The notes below the pieces were generated by a model that saw only the letters and a list, made by a program, of their open reading frames with translations, searched no databases and was not told the DNA's origin. DNA of 8,349 nucleotides, taken from positions 1 through 8,349 of the forward strand of contig CAMCBE010000072.1 of the NCBI GenBank assembly GCA_945872805.1, read 5' to 3'. Origin of the DNA: Chitinophaga pinensis. Its GTDB lineage: Bacteria; Bacteroidota; Bacteroidia; Chitinophagales; Chitinophagaceae. Both the position numbers and the translations under genes were made by a program. The stretch's first letter is position 1, and the number at the start of each line of letters is the position of its first letter. This document shows positions 6,662 to 8,349 of this stretch, piece by piece.

Positions 6662-6669
6662 CAAAGGTA
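6662..6669 (-). promoter_or_regulatory. Putative -7 promoter element (TACCTTTG) for lysS
   Basis: On the minus strand TACCTTTG is an exact match to TAnnTTTG, 18 bases before the lysS ATG at 6643. The start of transcription would fall near 6656-6658, leaving a leader of roughly 15 bases. The region where a -33 TTTG would be expected is instead occupied by the heptamer array at 6675-6709. Confidence 0.55.
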
Positions 6670-6674
6670 TAAAA

Positions 6675-6709
6675 TAGACGGTAGAAGATAGAGGTTAGCG
6701 ATTAGAAGC
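6675..6709. repeat. Five phased 7-bp tandem repeats (TAGnnnn) upstream of lysS
   Basis: On the plus strand five consecutive heptamers each begin with TAG: TAGACGG, TAGAAGA, TAGAGGT, TAGCGAT and TAGAAGC. The approximate consensus is TAGARGN. The next seven bases, TATATTT, keep only TA. The array covers 35 bases without interruption and sits five bases upstream of the lysS -7 element, over the -33 region. It is a degenerate microsatellite-like or regulatory repeat. No similar array was seen in the other intergenic gaps of this window. Confidence 0.6.
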
Positions 6710-6743
6710 TATATTTTATCGGTATTCGAAATGAAATAAGATT

Positions 6744-7550
6744 TTATAACGACTTGCTTGCACCTAGTGAGAACAATGCAATGTCATATTTAATCGGATC
6801 CATTGGATCAAATTGTTTTAAAATCTTGGTCAATGCCAAAGCGCTTTTCCAGTCAGCTTTCTCCCCTTCACTCAACTTTAATTTTTGGGCTACACGCTGC
6901 ACATGAACATCTAATGGACAAACGAGTTGGGATGGTTTAATGCTTTTCCAAAGTCCAAAATCTACACCAAACTGATCCTTTCTAACCATCCATCGAAGGA
7001 ACATATTCAATCGTTTGCACGAAGAGTTATTCTCTGGGGTGGAGATATGTTTTTTTGTTCTGGATGGGCTATCTTCTAACGAAAAGAAGTACTCATGAAA
7101 TCCGCGAATGGCATTGCCCACATCAGCATCTTTTTTTTTCATACTATGTGTAAATGCCGTTTCCAAACTGGGTTCGCCAGAAGCTCTAAGATAATGTCCT
7201 TTTGTATAGTGATAACGAAGCATTCGTATAAAATGCAGTAGATCTGTTGTGTTGAATGTTCTATGCTTGAAGTGCAAGAATTTTTTTAGTTCCTTTTCTT
7301 TGTGATGAACGATGAAATCGTAAGGCGAATCATCCATGAGGGAAATAAGCTCGTTACATTTGTTGATGATGGTTGTTCGATTACCCCATGCAAAAATGGC
7401 GGCAAAAAATCCAGCAATTTCTATGTCTTGCTTTAGGGTAAAGCGATGTGGAATAGATATAGGATCTTTCTCAATGAATGAGTACTGATTGTATTCCTTC
7501 AATTTCTGATCAAGAAATTTCTTTACGGAGATGACTTCGTTTTTTTTCAT
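6744..7550 (-). CDS. TIGR02757 (DUF2400) family protein, possible HhH-GPD-like DNA glycosylase relative
   Basis: The 268-residue protein carries the family signatures in order: DPISIPHRF (29-37), AWGNRTTI (54-61), KHRTFN (95-100), HISTP (168-172), KRLNMFLRWMVRKD (179-192), PLDVHVQRVAQKL (212-224) and FDPMDPIKYDIALFSLG (247-263). There is no signal peptide or membrane segment, so it is cytoplasmic. The biochemical role is not established. The PLDVHVxRV motif resembles the PVDTHVxRV segment that holds the catalytic Asp in endonuclease III/OGG-type glycosylases, and Lys179 could be a nucleophile candidate, but that is inference. ATG at 7550 is chosen. GTG at 7553 immediately before it is also possible, and an AGG lies a few bases upstream. 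The gene starts 13 bases after the stop of the PLP enzyme gene, so the two are probably cotranscribed. No terminator was seen before lysS. Confidence 0.85.
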   Translation of the reverse strand: MKKNEVISVKKFLDQKLKEYNQYSFIEKDPISIPHRFTLKQDIEIAGFFAAIFAWGNRTTIINKCNELISLMDDSPYDFIVHHKEKELKKFLHFKHRTFNTTDLLHFIRMLRYHYTKGHYLRASGEPSLETAFTHSMKKKDADVGNAIRGFHEYFFSLEDSPSRTKKHISTPENNSSCKRLNMFLRWMVRKDQFGVDFGLWKSIKPSQLVCPLDVHVQRVAQKLKLSEGEKADWKSALALTKILKQFDPMDPIKYDIALFSLGASKSL

Positions 7551-7563
7551 CACGACCTAAAGA

Positions 7564-8349
7564 TCAAGACGTTGTAGCAACTCGTATCGCTTGGCCTAAG
7601 TCTTCTATTAAATCATCTGCATCTTCAATGCCCACACTGAGTCGAATTAGGGTATCGCTCAGTCCATTTTTTATTCTTTCTTCTCTTGGAATTGACGCAT
7701 GGGTCATGCTTGCAGGATGATTGATGAGGGATTCTACGCCACCAAGACTTTCCGCTAGTGCAAAAAGTTTAGTGCTAGAAAGTAGTGTTCTTGCCGTTTC
7801 TATGGAGTCATCATGCAGTTCAAAACTAATCATGCCTCCGAAATCTTTCATTTGAGATTTGGCTATTTCATGTCCGGGATGATCAGTAAATCCGGGCCAG
7901 TAAACTTTTTTGACAGCAGGGTTAGTTTTTAAATATTGAGCTATGGCTGCACCATTTTGTGAATGCCGCTCCATTCGTATACCTAATGTTTTTATTCCTC
8001 TTAATACCAAAAAGCAATCCATTGGTCCTGGCACTGCGCCACAACTTTTTTGAATAAAATAAAGCTCATCGCGGAGTAATTGATCATTCATAATCAGCGC
8101 ACCTTGAATAACGTCGCTATGTCCACCAAGGTATTTTGTAGCAGAGTGCATAACAATGTCTGCACCAAGAGGTAGTGGGTTTTGCAATGCAGGTGATGCA
8201 AATGTATTGTCAACGCATAGTATAAGTCTATGTTTTTTTGAAAGGGTAGATACCGCTCTGATATCAACAATATTCATGAGCGGATTGGTAGGTGTTTCTG
8301 CCCAAATCAATTTTGTGTTGCTGTTGATGCAGTCTTCAATATGCTTGAC
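7564..8349 (-). CDS. Partial cystathionine gamma-synthase/lyase-type PLP enzyme (C-terminal 261 residues)
   Basis: This is a Cys/Met-metabolism PLP enzyme (fold type I) of the transsulfuration group. These enzymes make or split cystathionine, linking cysteine, homocysteine and methionine. The coding frame is open to the right edge, and roughly the first 120 residues of a usual 380 are missing. Visible features, numbered in the fragment, are KLIWAETPTNP (13-23), the cofactor-contacting Asp47 in VDNTF, the Schiff-base Lys72 in HSATKYLGGHSD, and a C-terminal half with AESLGGVESL, MTHASIPREER and DTLIRLSVGIED, where the Arg would bind the substrate carboxylate. These segments are shared by gamma-synthase (MetB) and gamma-lyase (MccB/CTH), so the reaction cannot be fixed from this part and no symbol is given. 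The downstream TIGR02757 gene follows after 13 bases. No functional link between the two is evident. Confidence 0.93.
   Translation of the reverse strand, partial: VKHIEDCINSNTKLIWAETPTNPLMNIVDIRAVSTLSKKHRLILCVDNTFASPALQNPLPLGADIVMHSATKYLGGHSDVIQGALIMNDQLLRDELYFIQKSCGAVPGPMDCFLVLRGIKTLGIRMERHSQNGAAIAQYLKTNPAVKKVYWPGFTDHPGHEIAKSQMKDFGGMISFELHDDSIETARTLLSSTKLFALAESLGGVESLINHPASMTHASIPREERIKNGLSDTLIRLSVGIEDADDLIEDLGQAIRVATTS

Noticed and set aside
4300..7550. A DNA-damage gene cluster formed by SRAP and the TIGR02757 protein
   Set aside because: The two genes are on opposite strands and separated by lysS, with no shared promoter motif. Closeness alone does not support a system.

Overview
The window reads as ordinary chromosome from a member of the Bacteroidota. 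The evidence is an AT-rich genome with weak Shine-Dalgarno sequences, -7 promoter elements of the Bacteroidota type (TAnnTTTG), a DUF4290 gene directly upstream of murA, and a TIGR02757/DUF2400-type protein. No rRNA, tRNA, CRISPR array, insertion sequence or phage gene was seen. Both ends cut through genes.

Layout, left to right. (1) Positions 1-204, minus: the N-terminal end of a membrane protein resembling the DUF2231 / cytochrome-c-domain family, with a non-ATG start, running off the left edge. (2) Positions 301-4208, minus: a compact four-gene run transcribed right to left, DUF4290 protein - murA - gmk - CNNM/CBS-domain membrane protein, with gaps of 30, 9 and 26 bases. It joins a cell-wall precursor enzyme (MurA) with nucleotide supply (guanylate kinase) and a probable ion-transport or hemolysin-like membrane protein. 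(3) Positions 4300-5085, plus: a lone SRAP (HMCES/YedK-type) gene, divergent from the DUF4290 operon and convergent with lysS. Its product should protect abasic sites in single-stranded DNA. (4) Positions 5129-6643, minus: lysS, with its own promoter and an unusual array of 7-bp tandem repeats just upstream. (5) Positions 6744-8349, minus: a TIGR02757 (DUF2400) protein preceded by a cystathionine gamma-synthase/lyase gene that is cut by the right edge. The two are 13 bases apart and probably cotranscribed.

Several starts are better placed at internal codons than at the longest open frame: 4208 for DUF4290, 4300 for SRAP (which exposes the catalytic Cys2), 6643 for lysS and 7550 for the TIGR02757 gene. 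For DUF4290 and lysS, a -7 promoter element lies between the long and the short start and excludes the long one.

I found no convincing new multi-gene system. The points most worth a second look are the phased heptamer array in the lysS promoter region, MurA carrying Asp in place of the fosfomycin-target Cys, the glycine/arginine/lysine-rich tail of the DUF4290 protein, and the glycosylase-like PLDVHV motif of the TIGR02757 protein.
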